A stretch of 64,000 bases of DNA from Ricordea florida. Its lineage: Eukaryota; Cnidaria; Anthozoa; Corallimorpharia; Ricordeidae. The translations under genes and the position numbers were made by a program. Of this stretch, positions 51,535 to 63,732 are shown one piece after another. Numbering within the stretch: the stretch's first letter is position 1; the number at the start of each line of letters is the position of its first letter. The stretch covers positions 42,954,157-43,018,156 of the forward strand of contig OX453272.1 in assembly GCA_949710005.1 (NCBI GenBank), read 5' to 3'. A model generated the notes under the pieces. It was not told the DNA's origin and ran no database searches. It saw nothing but the letters and a program-made list of their open reading frames with translations.

Positions 51535-54500
51535 GTAGGTCTTGAAATAGAGTTAAGACAAGATTTATAAAATGTGCTGTGAACAAAACTAAGAAAACCA
51601 CAAAAAAGTATATTATTGCTGAGAGAGTTTGATTCAATGAATACACGAAAAATTTCCTCCTCCTAAATGCAATAGAACCCAATCATACTGGCCTGTTTTA
51701 TTCAAGGTTTGACATTTTCAAAGGTTGTTAAATAACTTCATTCATACAAACACTGTCTTATTGCCTTCAAGTATTCAGAATTACAACCAGCACATAAATC
51801 TTCCAAGCAACAGTGTTATTATTTTAAACAAAATTGATTTCGATGAAAATCTTATTCTGGTGTAGTTCTGCCCTGAGAGGAACCACACCGCAAAATGAGT
51901 TTGCAACATAACAAGCTCATAGAGTTTAACGAAGCTACTTTTGCTACCATAAAATGAAAAAAGTCTGTTATTTTTGATATGATAGATGGTCCAGCTGTAG
52001 GAATACTATTGCATTCAGCAATAGCTTTTAATTCCTAAATTTGAGTTTTAAGTTTGAGTTTTTTAATTTTTAAAACAAGGGGACTAAAAGTTTAGGAAGA
52101 TTAAAAGCTCAACTTATCTTCCAACAAGGTCACCATGAAGTCTTATGTCTGAATTAGGTTTGTATTTCTAGTTACTGAGGCTTTACATGCCGTTTGATAG
52201 GCGTTCTAAGATCAAATTGCCAGATCAGACACTTGAAATGTACTAATCACGCAAAATTACCCGGTTTGTATTTTGAAAGTAAAATTTATTCTAGAAAAGT
52301 GTAATCCATTTTATACGCTGTGAGAACAAATGCCACAAATATCTTGGACCGTGCTTCCCACCTCAGATTAAAAACGAGTTGGTTATCAGCGTGTCGTATT
52401 AAAATGCAGCGTGTTTTTCGGTTGGGATTTATTAGCCGCTGGTATCCATGTCCATATCATAGCCAAATCAAAGCCGCTTAATTGTGACTAATTAACCATC
52501 TCTACTCAGTACTTTCTTGCTCTCACTCTGGACCTACACTACAATTCATTTATAATTAAAACCCCAATCTTCGGTGATTGAATTCCTTAATCAAACTGTG
52601 TACACCAGATATTGAAATATGCCTAATTACGAGTCTTCTGAATTTCCCATATTAACTTTAATCAAATATGAAACTTATACTCTTACAAGCTAATGAGCTG
52701 TAGAAACCCCATGAGGGTGAATAATTTCGCTAAAGAACGAATCACTCGGCGTGGAGCAAAAAAATACGAATTTCGCTTTCACTGCAATCCATGGGTAGAG
52801 ATTTGTCTATACCTTGTCTCTAGAATTAGAGTTGAAAGTATATAGACAAGTTTTTGTATTTGTCGAAGTGTTTAGAGTTTTGTGTTTTCTCTGTCGGAGT
52901 TCGGAGTCTGTTCAAAGAACTTCAAGATGACGGCTGTGCGATGAGTACAAAAGATTGCGACGGAACACCTAATGTAAGATGCCACAGCAAGATAACAGTA
53001 TTAATATGTGAATGAACTCCTCAGAGATTGGCATCTGGAATTGTTAGAAAAAGGGCGGCTTTAACAGGAGGCGATATTCTTGATGTTTAGACTACAAATT
53101 TTGGGGTAAAAGCACTACTGCGATTCCAAGATTTTTCTCTACAGAGAGATGGGCTCACAGCTCTCTCGTGCATAGCAAATAGATGAAATTACACTATTAA
53201 CCAGCAAATTTTTTCTAAGTGCAAAAAATGCCCCTTTTGCGAATTATTCCCTTTTAAACATTAATAAATGGCTTTTTCTCTTCGACAAGAAGCCTGAATT
53301 TTTGAGGAGCCCTTATACCGGCGAATCTCAATATTTGTACTTTTTTCGAAGAACAAAGAAGACTAAAACGATAGCTAAGAGCGTTTAAAATCACAAGAAT
53401 TGGTTTGAAAGCTTTTAAAAGTTTATTTGGTTTCCTCTTACACCCCCATAAAAAACGTGGCGGATATTTCTACTGTCACAGTGGTAATAGTGACAGGTGC
53501 TTCGGGCAATGACTCGATAGCAATCACTCTGAATCACTTTACCACCCGCCATCTCACAGACTTTGGGGTTGATTCGATCTATATTCAATTTAAACCTGTA
53601 CCTAACTTGCTGGTTTAAAGAGGAAGCAGTCACGCGACAGTTTTGCAAGAATGAAGGCGAAAAATCTATTTGAAGAAACTCGGTTCCTTAAATGTGAGTG
53701 CATGATAGATTCTTTTTCGTCTTTTAATTTTTTATAAGCTGGACTCGTTTCAAAGAACACAATATTGTGAACGTTTTTGATGTCCAAACTAATTGTTTTT
53801 CGCAGTTCAAGGATAACGACTTTAAAACTGGTACCTGTAGTTTTATTTAATTAAAGCTTGACGTGTCTCAATACTGGAGCATTTGCTGTTTGTTTTCGCG
53901 AAAATCCTTCATTTTTCATTCCGTTCTATCATGGGCTAAACTTTTTCTAATAATTAAACTGGAGGTGACATGTGGATGAAGTTCAAATTTCTTTGATTCA
54001 TCTGGAAAAAAATAAAAATAGCTGTTGTATACTAAGAAGTAAAAAAAAACTTTTGGATGCAACAAAGAACCTAGTAAGAAACGAAACACTTACCAAGTTC
54101 AAAGCTTAGTAAAGCTTGCGAAGTCAAAGATTCGTTTTGGCCCCAAGTAAGTTTTTTTTCTCCACAACACATATACTGCATGTATTTTTGAACAAATAAA
54201 GCGTTTTTCTATTGGCGTCACAATTTGTTTCCTATAGATTCTGCAATAGCGCGGGTGCAGCATTTCATTTTAGTTGAGTTTCCGAAAACAGAAAAACAGG
54301 TAAATCAAATTTGTATCAGTTAAGGAGCTTAGTTCTTTAATTTTTGCATAGATTGATAAAAAGAGGGCGCATTACAGACAACAATACTAACTTATTGCTT
54401 CAAGTGCAATGTTTAGGAAGGTTTTTTTTGACGCGCTAAGAATGGGTTAAGTGCAAGGCTGGCGAAAACATTGTAAAAACAGCAAAGAAGGGCACTGTAC

Positions 54501-57403
54501 CTTACATTCACATTGCCTGATATTGAAGCTCAAAATTCACTGTTTCAATTCAGACACTGTTGTTTTTTTATTTCTTTTAAAAAAGAAAGTTTGAAGCTTT
54601 TGACGTGAGCTTCAATTCGTGATAATTTCATTAAGCCGGTGCCCTAGCGGATTTGCCCTCTTCCCCTAAATTTGATGCCCCACGGTTCCAATTCCGCTAG
54701 CGGACATGGTCCCCTCTGCCTTCCCCCTGACATATTACAGTTTCGTTCGAATTTGATTGCGATTATAGCTTTTTACTAGAAATGGAAGCGGCACCAGCTC
54801 ACAAACCGTGCTAATTCTCTGCTCACGTTGTTGTGATGAAAACTACCATTTAAAAATACACTTTTACGATGTAGTATCGTAATAATCAATAGAGCGTATT
54901 TACTCACATGATCAGCGGCCATGTTTTTCTTTTAACGGAAAAAAAAGAAGATGTTTACATAAGAACAAAATTTAATAACTGAGAGATCAGTTTGGGACAC
55001 CAACATGGCCGCCTTTTCTTTATTTGAGGACATCAACATGGCTGCCGTGATGTCATGTCATACACTCTATACGTTGGCGTTTATCATGTGTAAATAACTT
55101 CTACAACTGTTTTTTTTCATTAACTCATTTTATCTGTCCTAGATATCCAGACAAAGTTGTCTCTATACTTGAAAGCACTCGACTAAGCTGTTTTTCGCTC
55201 TTACGCTTAACTGTTGTGCGGCTAGTTTTCTTCCTTGCTTAGGTGAACAACGACTGTCCAGTAACTTGACTGATCCACGAGTTGTCCAAACCCGCTGTGA
55301 CGCCGGCATAAAAATTTTCGTCCATACTCTTCAGCTCAATTTGCAATTAATTTTCCCTTTGACAATGACTTTTCTGTCAGCGCAAAACTTGTTAGGTAGT
55401 GAAGTCGCATTGTTTGAACCGTGTTGGTATAACAATGCTCCTAACTGAGTAAAATACTTAAATCCAGGAAAAAAAGAGAAGTTTATAAAGAATTACCATA
55501 AAGCACCAAGCTAATGATATTTTTTTGGTAATGTCGGAATTGTGTTTCAAATGTTACTGAAATTATAGCAGATTCTTGCTGGCTGACAATAGCCATCTTC
55601 TAAGATGCAGTAGTAAAAATTCTCCTCACTGAGACCTATACAGTTTGTTCATTTAAAGTTTGGAGACTTTGACGGGATAAATACTCGATTCGGATCAGTG
55701 GAAGGAGTAAATGTAGGAAAGTTTGTAGAGACTTGTGTTCGTTAAACAGTCGTTATCTAAAAAAAGACAAGACGCTTGAAGAGCGTTCACCCGGGCTTCT
55801 TTTGAAACGTTTTACTTAAGCATTACCACGCGTAAAATGTATACGAAACTACATATGGGATCCGTGTGGGGAATTTTCGTTATCGGACACTCCAATCCAA
55901 CATTTTAACGGTTATTTGTGACAACAGTCAAATTAATTAATCGTGTGAAAAAAAAAACAATATTCTATTGGCGTGTGTACAGCCGCTTACACAAATCACG
56001 AGTACAGTCATAATATACATACGTTGCAAAGTACTTTTATTGACACTGTAATATCATTATGTTCATAGTCATATTGACAACTTTTTCTAGTAGCTCACAG
56101 TCATCAAGAGTATTCATCATGTCTTTCTTCTATCTATGATTAAGCACATACAACTCCGTGCAAAGAGCAAACCAACATTTACGATCGCTTGTACAATTAA
56201 AATTCAGGTATGTTCGTAAACATAACTTCGAAGGTGGCGCTAACAACAGCGAATTGAATACGGATATTGACAGAAGCAAATTGAATATCATTTAAAACCA
56301 TTTGGTGCTTTACAAGTATTGAACCCAATTAAAACCAATCACAGAAACAGGATATTCAAGTTGCTTCTGTCAGTATCCGTATTCAATTCGCTGTTGCTAG
56401 CGCCACCTTCGAAGTTATGTTCACGAACATACCTGAATTTTTCAGCTAGTGATGTGTTCGTCTCAGCAACATTGTTGTTCAATCGACTGTCACAGTCTTC
56501 GCAACTAACATATGGCTCATTTGTTATCTCGTGAGAACTAGTATGAACTCTGCACATTTGGCTAGCTTTCAAGCTGAAGAATTCGTGGATCAACAACCTT
56601 TTCCGACAACGCTCGACATCATCGGACGGCGTATGCGCTTGTATTTTTGCAAAATGTTCTTGACAAAACACAGCATTCTGTAAATTATTAGCGAGCACAT
56701 GATTTCGCCTTCTCATCTCCAGTTTCCGCGGTCCACGCAAGGAACGCCTGGGACCATGACCCCCATTTTGGCGACCAAAAAAAGAACAGAGGGTATTTTA
56801 AGACTCGTGCTTTCCTACGGAAGCCCGAGTAAAAAAAAGAAGTAGGGCCCCACTGAAAACCGCCAAGGCGAGTGGGCTCCCTGGATAAATATCATTATTA
56901 TTATTATATTATAAGTATAGTCGAAACCCATAAGACGTGAAACATGTAACTCACGTTCACAGCTTGTCCTGATTCAATATTTCCTAAGTACCATATTTGG
57001 AAACTGCTTTCCCGAGTCTTTGAACTTGTTGACACTCATTGGTTCATTTGGCTTAGTAGATTGAATGTCGACAAACTGGGGTTGAAGACGTTCAAAGGCA
57101 GTTACACGTTTCAAATCTACTTGGTTTCTGGTTAAGTACAGTAGTCCCTTTTGTAACAAAACATTATCCCGTAACAAGAACATTCTCCAAGGCTATTTTG
57201 AAGACAGTAATTCTAAAAACGAGGCCGAAACAAAACTGTTTCTAAGATAATTACTGTGCTAGGTTATTGCATGTTTTACATTGCGAGGTAGTTCTAACTT
57301 TTTTATCTGTGGATCAAACCATGCAGTGAGGCAAATTCTTTGCTGAGCCATAGGACAGAACTGTTATGGTAACCTTTCCTCTCCTTTGCCTCTTTTGAAT
57401 CAG
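51535..57403 (+). other. Nuclear receptor intron 3
   Basis: 5.9 kb. Exons 3 and 4 join in phase to restore K-S-E-L-R-G-L-R-D, a normal ligand-binding-domain sequence, so no exon is missing. It contains a strong fold-back at about 56203-56440. The 133-codon minus frame at 56339-56740 runs through that repeat and is not supported as a gene. Confidence 0.55.
56203..56440. repeat. Fold-back with near-perfect arms of about 90 bp
   Basis: The left arm contains CAGGTATGTTCGTAAACATA and CTTCGAAGGTGGCGCTAAC. The right arm has the inverted TATGTTCACGAACATACCTG and GTTGCTAGCGCCACCTTCGA. ATTGAATACGGATA pairs with TATCCGTATTCAAT near the centre. The spacer is about 60 bp. The low divergence between arms suggests a young inverted duplication. 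Confidence 0.7.
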
Positions 57404-57645
57404 AGCTTAGAGGCCTACGTGACCCCCAGCAAGTGGAATGCTACCAAGATCAAGCCCAGATCATGTTGGGAGACTTCATAAGGAGACATTTCCCCGGTCA
57501 ACAAGTCCGCTTCGGCAAACTGCTGTTGATGCTACCTTCATTAAGAATGGTAAACCCAAAGACAATTGAAGAACTGTTTTTTCGTCAAACAATCGGAAGT
57601 GTGGCGATTGAAAGCTTGCTGTGTGACATGTTCAAGTCGAGCTAA
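57404..57645 (+). CDS. Nuclear receptor (NR2E-like), exon 4: end of the ligand-binding domain
   Basis: Acceptor GAATCAG; a G from exon 3 plus AG gives Glu, then L-R-G-L-R-D-P-Q-Q-V-E. The exon encodes helices 9-12: G-K-L-L-L-M-L-P-S-L-R (helix 10/11) and a terminal activation helix, I-E-S-L-L-C-D-M-F, three residues before the TAA. Exons 45761-45887, 46374-46652, 50977-51534 and this one add up to 1206 nt, that is 401 aa, a usual size for NR2E receptors. The intact AF-2 helix implies a functional gene. Confidence 0.9.
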
Positions 57646-58895
57646 ACTCTTACATTGTATTGAAATCTAGATTAGTCTAGCCCCCCCCCCCCCCCGGAGG
57701 TTGTTGACATAGCGTTAAATAGGTGTTAAATAGCCTAGAACTTGCCAGCTGCAAAGGGCTACAGACGTTCGTTTCTGGTTGGTTCATTTTTGTGGTTAAA
57801 CCCTGGTTTGCAATTAAGGCAGGATGCAACTGAAGTAGGTAAATGAAGGATTAGATACAGACTTAGTATTTTGAACTACGAGTGATACAGTCTGTTAACA
57901 AAGACACGTACAGTATTAACGTTAATAAGATGCAACGCTCATCATGACAGCCATCACGAAGCGTCCTGATACTTAAAATCTCGCATTATTACATAGAACG
58001 TCAGCTAAAATGAAGTTATATGAAAATGAAAGACACCACTGTTTTATATGAGGTACTTACTAAGCAGTAATTATGGGGAATCGTGGACAAAAGTCAGTGT
58101 AACTTAAAAATGAGAAAAAAGTGTCAAATGGTGTCTTCTTTGCTATTTCTATTTTTCCACAAGGTGGCTTCACAGAACAATTTTAAGTTTGCTCTACCAA
58201 GGTCTTGTATGACCATAGCGTTTTGCAACAGGCCATGGCCATTTTGTAAATGGTTTGAACCCAAGAGTCTCAGCAATTTTTCGTGGAGTTCATTTGTCCT
58301 GGTGCAGGTATTTTCTGATAAGAACTGTGCTTGTCCATGCCATTAGCTGCCATTTTGTGCGGGTAGAGTAACATGCGCTCTGTAGCACATATCCATTCTT
58401 CCAAATAATAGTTGACAGTAGAATTTCATTGCGCATTTTTATTGGGACGACTACAAGTGACCAACCCACAATACGTCAGGAAATTGGAAAGAAAAACTCT
58501 CATACTTCCACTTGGGGTAAGCAATTTAAAAGATCTACAAACGTGGAGAAATAATCTTCGGCACCCCCTATTCAGATAGTAAACGACTAAAACTGTACAA
58601 TATGTTTCATATCAGTTAAACATCTCGTAATCAACTTTGCTCAGGGGTTGGGGAGGGGAACTAGGACTGAGATATATGTTTCAACTGAAATCATGATAAA
58701 CTATCCCTTGTCTAAGATTGTAATTATCTATTCACTCCCGTGTTTTCGCGCGAGCTTGGTAACGACATCTCCAGCAGTTTTTAAGTAGAACGTGTCAAGA
58801 AGGGCTTTGTACAGTGAGTTTATAATATACTCCATTTATATTGCGCATATTCTATATTAATAATCATATGCGCATTACAATCAGACCAATAGACC
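57646..58895. other. Host DNA downstream of the nuclear receptor gene
   Basis: 3' flank of the receptor gene; a 15-base C run lies at 57681-57695, about 35 bp past the stop. No further gene is supported. Confidence 0.5.
57681..57695. repeat. Poly-C tract
   Basis: Fifteen consecutive C, probably in the 3' UTR of the receptor transcript. Length in the assembly may be unreliable. Confidence 0.8.
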
Positions 58896-59168
58896 ATGAC
58901 ACCGGGAACACGCCCTACTCTTTTCGAACAGTGTCATGGATTCTTTTACGTCCCACATTACAGATAGAGTTGTGAGACGGGGCCTACGGTTTATCGTCCT
59001 TATCCGAGAAGACTAGAAAGTCTAACCATTTGCAGATGCCATTACAAAGGCAGCACTTTCTACTCAATTATTTTAAGACCATGAGTGTCGGTCCGGCCCC
59101 GGGTTTTGAACCCGCGACCTCCCGCACGATAGTCCAGTGCTCTACCAACTGAGCTAACTGGTCGGCGG
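58896..59168 (-). mobile_element. tRNA-derived SINE, second copy (3'-truncated)
   Basis: Reverse-strand relative of 10984-11444. The head has GTTAGCTCAGTTGGTAGAG and a B box around GCGGGTTCAAAACCC, then the shared body (TAGTCTTCTCGGATAAGGA, GGCCCCGTCTCACAAC, GGTGTCATGGTCTA). Similarity stops near 58896, before the ACCT-rich tail seen in copy 1. Confidence 0.75.
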
Positions 59169-59349
59169 TTGCGTTTCAAAGTTCAAAACTTACAGAAAGA
59201 GCAATGAATCTAAAAATAACTAGATCTATCAAACGGCTGTTCTCCTACGATTTTTAGTTCCCTTATTCAACTATGGCGCTTACGGAAACGTTTTGCAAAT
59301 CCGTTTTCGGATTTTCCCAAACGAACGCAAATGTGGCAAATCTATAGGT

Positions 59350-59530
59350 GCGTTCCCATGGTATGATCCGGATCTGGATTTGTGATCCGAGATCAGACGG
59401 ATCACGGAGCGTCAAAACAACCGATGAATCCTTATCCAGAGTGGATTCATCGGTTTCTTTGATGCGCCATGATCCGTGTGATCTCCGATCAAAAATCTAG
59501 ATTCGGATCACACTAAAGGAACGGACCCTA
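59350..59530. mobile_element. Palindromic MITE-like element
   Basis: GTGCGTTCCCATGGTATGAT at the left is loosely matched inverted at the right (GATCACACTAAAGGAACGGA). Inside, CGGATCACGGAGCGTCAAA pairs with a TTTGATGCGCCATGATCCG-like stretch and ACCGATGAATCC pairs with GGATTCATCGGT. GATCCG-rich and non-coding. Confidence 0.55.
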
Positions 59531-59885
59531 TGAGACGACTTAATCAATTTTCGGATTTTCTACTCGGTTGCAAAATCTGAGTTTTGATTTTTAGAATCTA
59601 ACTCCAAATTACCCAATCCAATACACTTTTAATTTATTGAACCTAGTTTCATCCAATTTTCAGGATAATTGGGTAGTAGGCCTTTTTCGATATTATAATT
59701 GTGGCGATGATTACAATTTTTGGAAATTATGCTGAAATTATGCTAGTTTCTCAACGTTATGCTTCCTACCATCCAAATTATGCTACTGTTACAGAGCAGG
59801 GCCAATAAAGACAACACACGAACAAAATGGATCTTTTCTAGTGACTGCTGCCCGACGAAGTTAATTGATATCTTATGCATCATTA

Positions 59886-60145
59886 CCTCCGCCAAGGAAG
59901 TTTTATGTTTTCGTGCCTGTCTGTTTGTCTGTCTGTCTGTTAATCGTTTTACGCAAAAACTAATAATCAACGGATTTGTACCAAATTTGGTGGAAAGGTC
60001 GCAAATATACCCAGGATCAATCGATTAAAATTTGGGATTGATCCGAATTAAACTCCGGATCTCAGATCCAGATGAGTGTAATATCAGGTGTACATATGTG
60101 GCGGGGCGGAGGTATGCGCTCTACCGAGTGCCTTTCTAGTGTCCA
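59886..60145 (+). mobile_element. CCTCCGCC-ended dispersed repeat
   Basis: Starts CCTCCGCCAAGGAAGTTTTA with TCTG repeats shortly after, continues with TTTGTACCAAATTTGGTGGA, and ends GGCGGAGGTATGCGCTCT...GAGTGC. I recall this as a repeat family common in many marine animals. Ends CCTCCGCC and GGCGGAGG are inverted, so a MITE is possible. The family name is not certain. Confidence 0.5.
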
Positions 60146-60354
60146 TTTGTTTTTCAGTATCAGCACGCACAAATTATTTTTTTATGTATTGTACCAACCG
60201 ATATTAAACGTAGTCAAACTAATCATCTTATCACAGAACATTAATACTACAGATGCATTTTGGGTCTTCTTATGTGCCAAACTAAATGCCTACATTATTA
60301 AGTCATTAAATGTTGCCTCTGGGTATAACATAAGGAAAAACCTTTTACAAGTAA

Positions 60355-60632
60355 GGGACGGACCATTAGAAAAGTGATGGGGGGGGGGGGTGGGGAATTT
60401 TCAGCTTGCACGAATTTTTTTTTTCGCTCCCTTCTTGTGCAGAAATTTTTTTTTCAGGTGAACCCCTCTGCACGAATTTTTTTACTACGCGTGAAAAAGC
60501 CACAATTGGACCTTCCTTCTGCATGAATTTTTTTTACCTTCTTTGCATGAATTTTTTTCTTGGCATTTTCCCTTGCATGAATTTTTTTGGGTTTTCTCCC
60601 CACCCCCCTCACCCCGTCACATGGTCCGTCCC
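60355..60632. mobile_element. PIF/Harbinger-like MITE, copy 3
   Basis: Same ends as the copies at 14641 and 15881 (GGGACGGACCATTAGAAAAG; ATGGTCCGTCCC), flanked by TAA on both sides (60352-60354, 60633-60635), again a TWA duplication. The right inner TIR is shortened (GTCACATGG instead of CACTTTTCTAATGG). It abuts the next fold-back directly. Confidence 0.72.
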
Positions 60633-60635
60633 TAA

Positions 60636-61612
60636 GCTTAGAAGGCTTCTGTATTGTCAGTCACACCTCACACCTTTTCAGTATTGTCACACCTCCCTAA
60701 TACAGGATGGTAAATAAACTTCAGCTATAAAGAAGATGCAAATATTAATTGTTAAAAAGCAAATTCAGTCAGTGAGTTGTCGAGAGCCGACTTCGTTCAC
60801 GAGACTAAGACTGATGTCTTCGTAGTACAAGGAATTGAAAAAGACTGAAATAACAGAATAGCGGTCTGGATAATGGCTAAAATTTTTCTTATAGGATATA
60901 CCAGCTGACTGGCTTACAGTTCGTACCATCTCATACTTTTAAAGCGGGTGACTAACTTTATTAATCAAATATCTTTTGGTATGTATACGAATAGAAAATT
61001 AGTGTAGTCAATGTGTGATTTGTAGAATTTGTCGGGTGCATGCATGATTGCTAAGGAAAAATTTCTAAAATCACGTAAGCAATTCTTAAATTCAGTAATT
61101 CCAAGCTTAGACCCCGTATTTTTCATCTATCTAACCAAACCGAGTTAGATCCGTCTTAGGAGCAATTGTTGCGACATTTGATTCAGGCGGCGCGTCATGT
61201 GCCGAACCTGACCTTTATCCATACAACCAGAAAGAGAAAAGCCTTAATTCGTAATATAACGTAGGCATTTGATTTGGCACTATATTAATTTTTTGTTTCA
61301 TAAACCAGCCAAAAGATGTTTGATAAATAAAGTTAGTCACCCACTTTAAAAAGTATGAGATTGCATGTACGAACCCTGAGCCTTTGAGCAGGTATATCTT
61401 ACAAGCAAAATTTTAGCCCTTATCCAGACCGCTATTTTCTTATTTCAGCTATTACATCAGCCAGGACATTAGTCTTCTCGTGAATAAAGTCGGTTGTCGA
61501 CTACTCACCGAGTGAATTTGCTTTTTAACATTTAATACATGTATCTTTATTTATAGCTAAGGTTTGTTACCATCCTGTATTAGGGACGTGTTCTGACAAT
61601 ACAGAAGCGTCC
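60636..61612. mobile_element. Large fold-back element (~1 kb)
   Basis: The left half (about 60636-60985) and right half (about 61310-61612) are inverted copies. Matching pairs include GCTTCTGTATTGTCAG with CTGACAATACAGAAGC, ATAGCGGTCTGGATAA with TTATCCAGACCGCTAT, and GGGTGACTAACTTTATT with AATAAAGTTAGTCACCC. The ~320-bp centre is unique and has no ORF. No target duplication was pinned down. Confidence 0.65.
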
Positions 61613-61838
61613 TTGGCTCAGTTTTTAAAAGTTTTTTGGTATGTTTCACCCGGTGGCAACCTTTAGTGAATTAATAATACGGCATGCAAAATGAATAATA
61701 ACACGAGTAAGCTAGGTCACTGTTGATACTGCTTTATTTTCCCTCAGGAACCTCACAACAAATCAAATGCTTTCGTTTGGGAGTCCTGCTTTCTTTACTT
61801 TTCATTGACATGTGCTGCCTTTATTCTCTTGATATTGC

Positions 61839-62186
61839 TTACTTAGGGAGGATTGGTTTTCCTTGTGGATCAAAAGAGAAAGGACAAGCATGGGCGTTGA
61901 AAGGACATTTGCCAATTTTCTTTTCCTCTTCGTTATTGATTGCCATCACCATACTCAGGAAAGTAGTGTAGTTCTCTTTGCGTTTGCAGTGGTCTCGCAT
62001 CTGGCTCAATTTCTCTACAAACTCACCAACGGTCTTGCAAGCCTTGAAAGGGCATGCTGCTTTGAAGGCGGGGCATTTGTTGGCTAATCCCTCACCCTTC
62101 TCAACCAGACCTGCATAAGGACACACTCCTTTGCCAAATGCTAAACACTTGAACATTATGTCAGCCATTGTTACTCCATATGGCGT
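61839..62186 (-). CDS. Cys-Pro-rich protein, last exon (module B)
   Basis: Acceptor TATGTTGCAG, then T-P-Y-G-V-T-M in phase 0, ending K-P-I-L-P-K and TAA. It contains five Cys-Pro motifs: C-P-Y-A, C-P-A-F, C-P-F-K, C-P-F-N, C-P-F-S. A sixth position reads C-L-A-F instead of C-P-A-F. The order and spacing mirror module A, so the two exons are internal duplicates. A charged helix (V-G-E-F-V-E-K-L-S-Q-M-R-D-H-C) separates the two Cys-rich halves. No domain recognised; Cys-Pro pairs followed by a hydrophobic residue resemble heme regulatory motifs, and metal binding is an alternative. Confidence 0.75.
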   Translation of the reverse strand, partial: TPYGVTMADIMFKCLAFGKGVCPYAGLVEKGEGLANKCPAFKAACPFKACKTVGEFVEKLSQMRDHCKRKENYTTFLSMVMAINNEEEKKIGKCPFNAHACPFSFDPQGKPILPK

Positions 62187-62981
62187 CTGCAACATAAAAC
62201 AGCACATAAACACAAAGTACGTCTAGCATATCCGGATTAGGTCTGGATTTTGCATTGGAAGTTCCACTCTCAAGTACATTTTGCCTTGTAGGACTTATAA
62301 GATCTTGTCTATGACCAATTTGGGAAGCGAGTTCTTCCGTTCTTCCCATATCATGGTTGGCCGAGTTGAATAACGCTTATAAGTTTGTGCAAAAGACGAA
62401 TGATTTGTGTCTTGTCTCGTACTATTTACCATCCTAACATGAAATTTTTAATTAAAAATGCATTCTAAGTGGTTACAGTTAACCTTGTTCAATTCAGTCT
62501 CCAAATTGTTCATATCTTTAGTTCTGTAAACCTTGTTAAAATGCCTGTGTAGGTTCTTATACAACTTTCATGAAACCTTTAGTTAATACCAATTTTTTCT
62601 TATTAGGATAACCATATATCTTTGTGGGTTCTTTACGCCTGGTCATCAAGGGTTGCGAGGCTTGAGGTTAAAGACAATAAATTGTCCTTATGTGATCTAC
62701 TACAGGCGTGCTCTAAAATGAATACATATGTACTTGTAGCATAGAATCAAAGTTGTGTTAAAACTGAACAAATAAAGAGTGCAAATAATAAATTCACATT
62801 TGAAAGCAACAAAACAAACGGTTGAGTGGCCAATTCTGTCCGCCGTGATTGCTTAACATTATCGGTCAGACCAGGACAATTTGACGAATACTAACCTTCA
62901 GTTATATATGTAGTATTATTGAATACTACTATACGGAAAGTGGCAAATACTAAAGTAGAAAGCGAGCTACCATCAACTTAC
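62187..62981 (-). other. Intron between the two Cys-Pro modules
   Basis: A phase-0 intron with donor ATG/GTAAGT and acceptor TTGCAG. No repeat or exon is seen in it. Confidence 0.6.
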
Positions 62982-63347
62982 CATCAGGTAGTCTGGGGCT
63001 ACAATGGGCTTTCCTTTGGCATCCGTGGCAAACGGACAGCCACCCTTCGTTTTGAAGAAGGGACATTCCTTACCAAGATCTACTTCCTTCTGCATGGCCG
63101 TCATTACCACTGCTCTCAGGAATAGCACGTAAGCTGCGTCTCCTTTGCACTGGTCACGCATCTCGCCCAACTTGCACTCAAAATCGCCAATGCATTTGCA
63201 GCCTTTAAAAGGACAGCCTTCCTTGAATGCAGGGCATTTGGCAGCTGCTCCCTTTTTCTCCTCCGGCAGCTTGGCGTAAGGACAAGAACAAGGACCGAAT
63301 GCAGGACATGCCTGTTTAATATCGTCCAATGTCATGGAAGCGGGATA
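62982..63347 (-). CDS. Cys-Pro-rich protein, module A exon
   Basis: Starts after TTTATTTCTAG with Y-P-A-S-M-T-L-D-D-I and ends D-Y-L-M at the donor; phase 0 at both ends (122 codons), so it is symmetric and duplicable. Six Cys-Pro motifs: A-C-P-A-F, S-C-P-Y-A, K-C-P-A-F, G-C-P-F-K, E-C-P-F-F, G-C-P-F-A. Between them is a helix, L-G-E-M-R-D-Q-C...Y-V-L-F-L-R-A-V-V. Joined to a short upstream exon (M-A-K-Q), the protein would be about 241 aa with no signal peptide, hence probably cytosolic. Function unknown. Confidence 0.78.
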
Positions 63348-63732
63348 CTAGAAATAAAGACCGACAATTCGTACTTAAGTGTGATTGTCTTTCTTACCTT
63401 GCTAAAAGGGGAAACTGCAAACTGAACAATTCCGACGATGTACACTCTAGAAAGAACAGTTCACGACTTCCCTAGAAGTTGCAATTCTTGTTCATCGAGT
63501 TTTCTTAGTGCTCAGGTAGGGCTACGTTTTCACTTCATGAAGGACAAAGGGCCAGGTAGTAAGAACATTTTTTCCAAACTTAATTACTCAGAATTTTAGC
63601 GTAAGAGATTTGGTACATGATTTTCAATTTGAGGTTTTCAAAATTTTCCGCGACGCAAACAACTATTCAAATATCCCTAGCAACAAATCTATGATGAATC
63701 AGATCATTACAGATATCTAAAACGTGTATTAC

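Noticed and set aside
51176..51682. 168-codon minus-strand frame opposite nuclear receptor exon 3
   Set aside because: Antisense shadow of the ligand-binding-domain exon; the plus strand carries the family signature.
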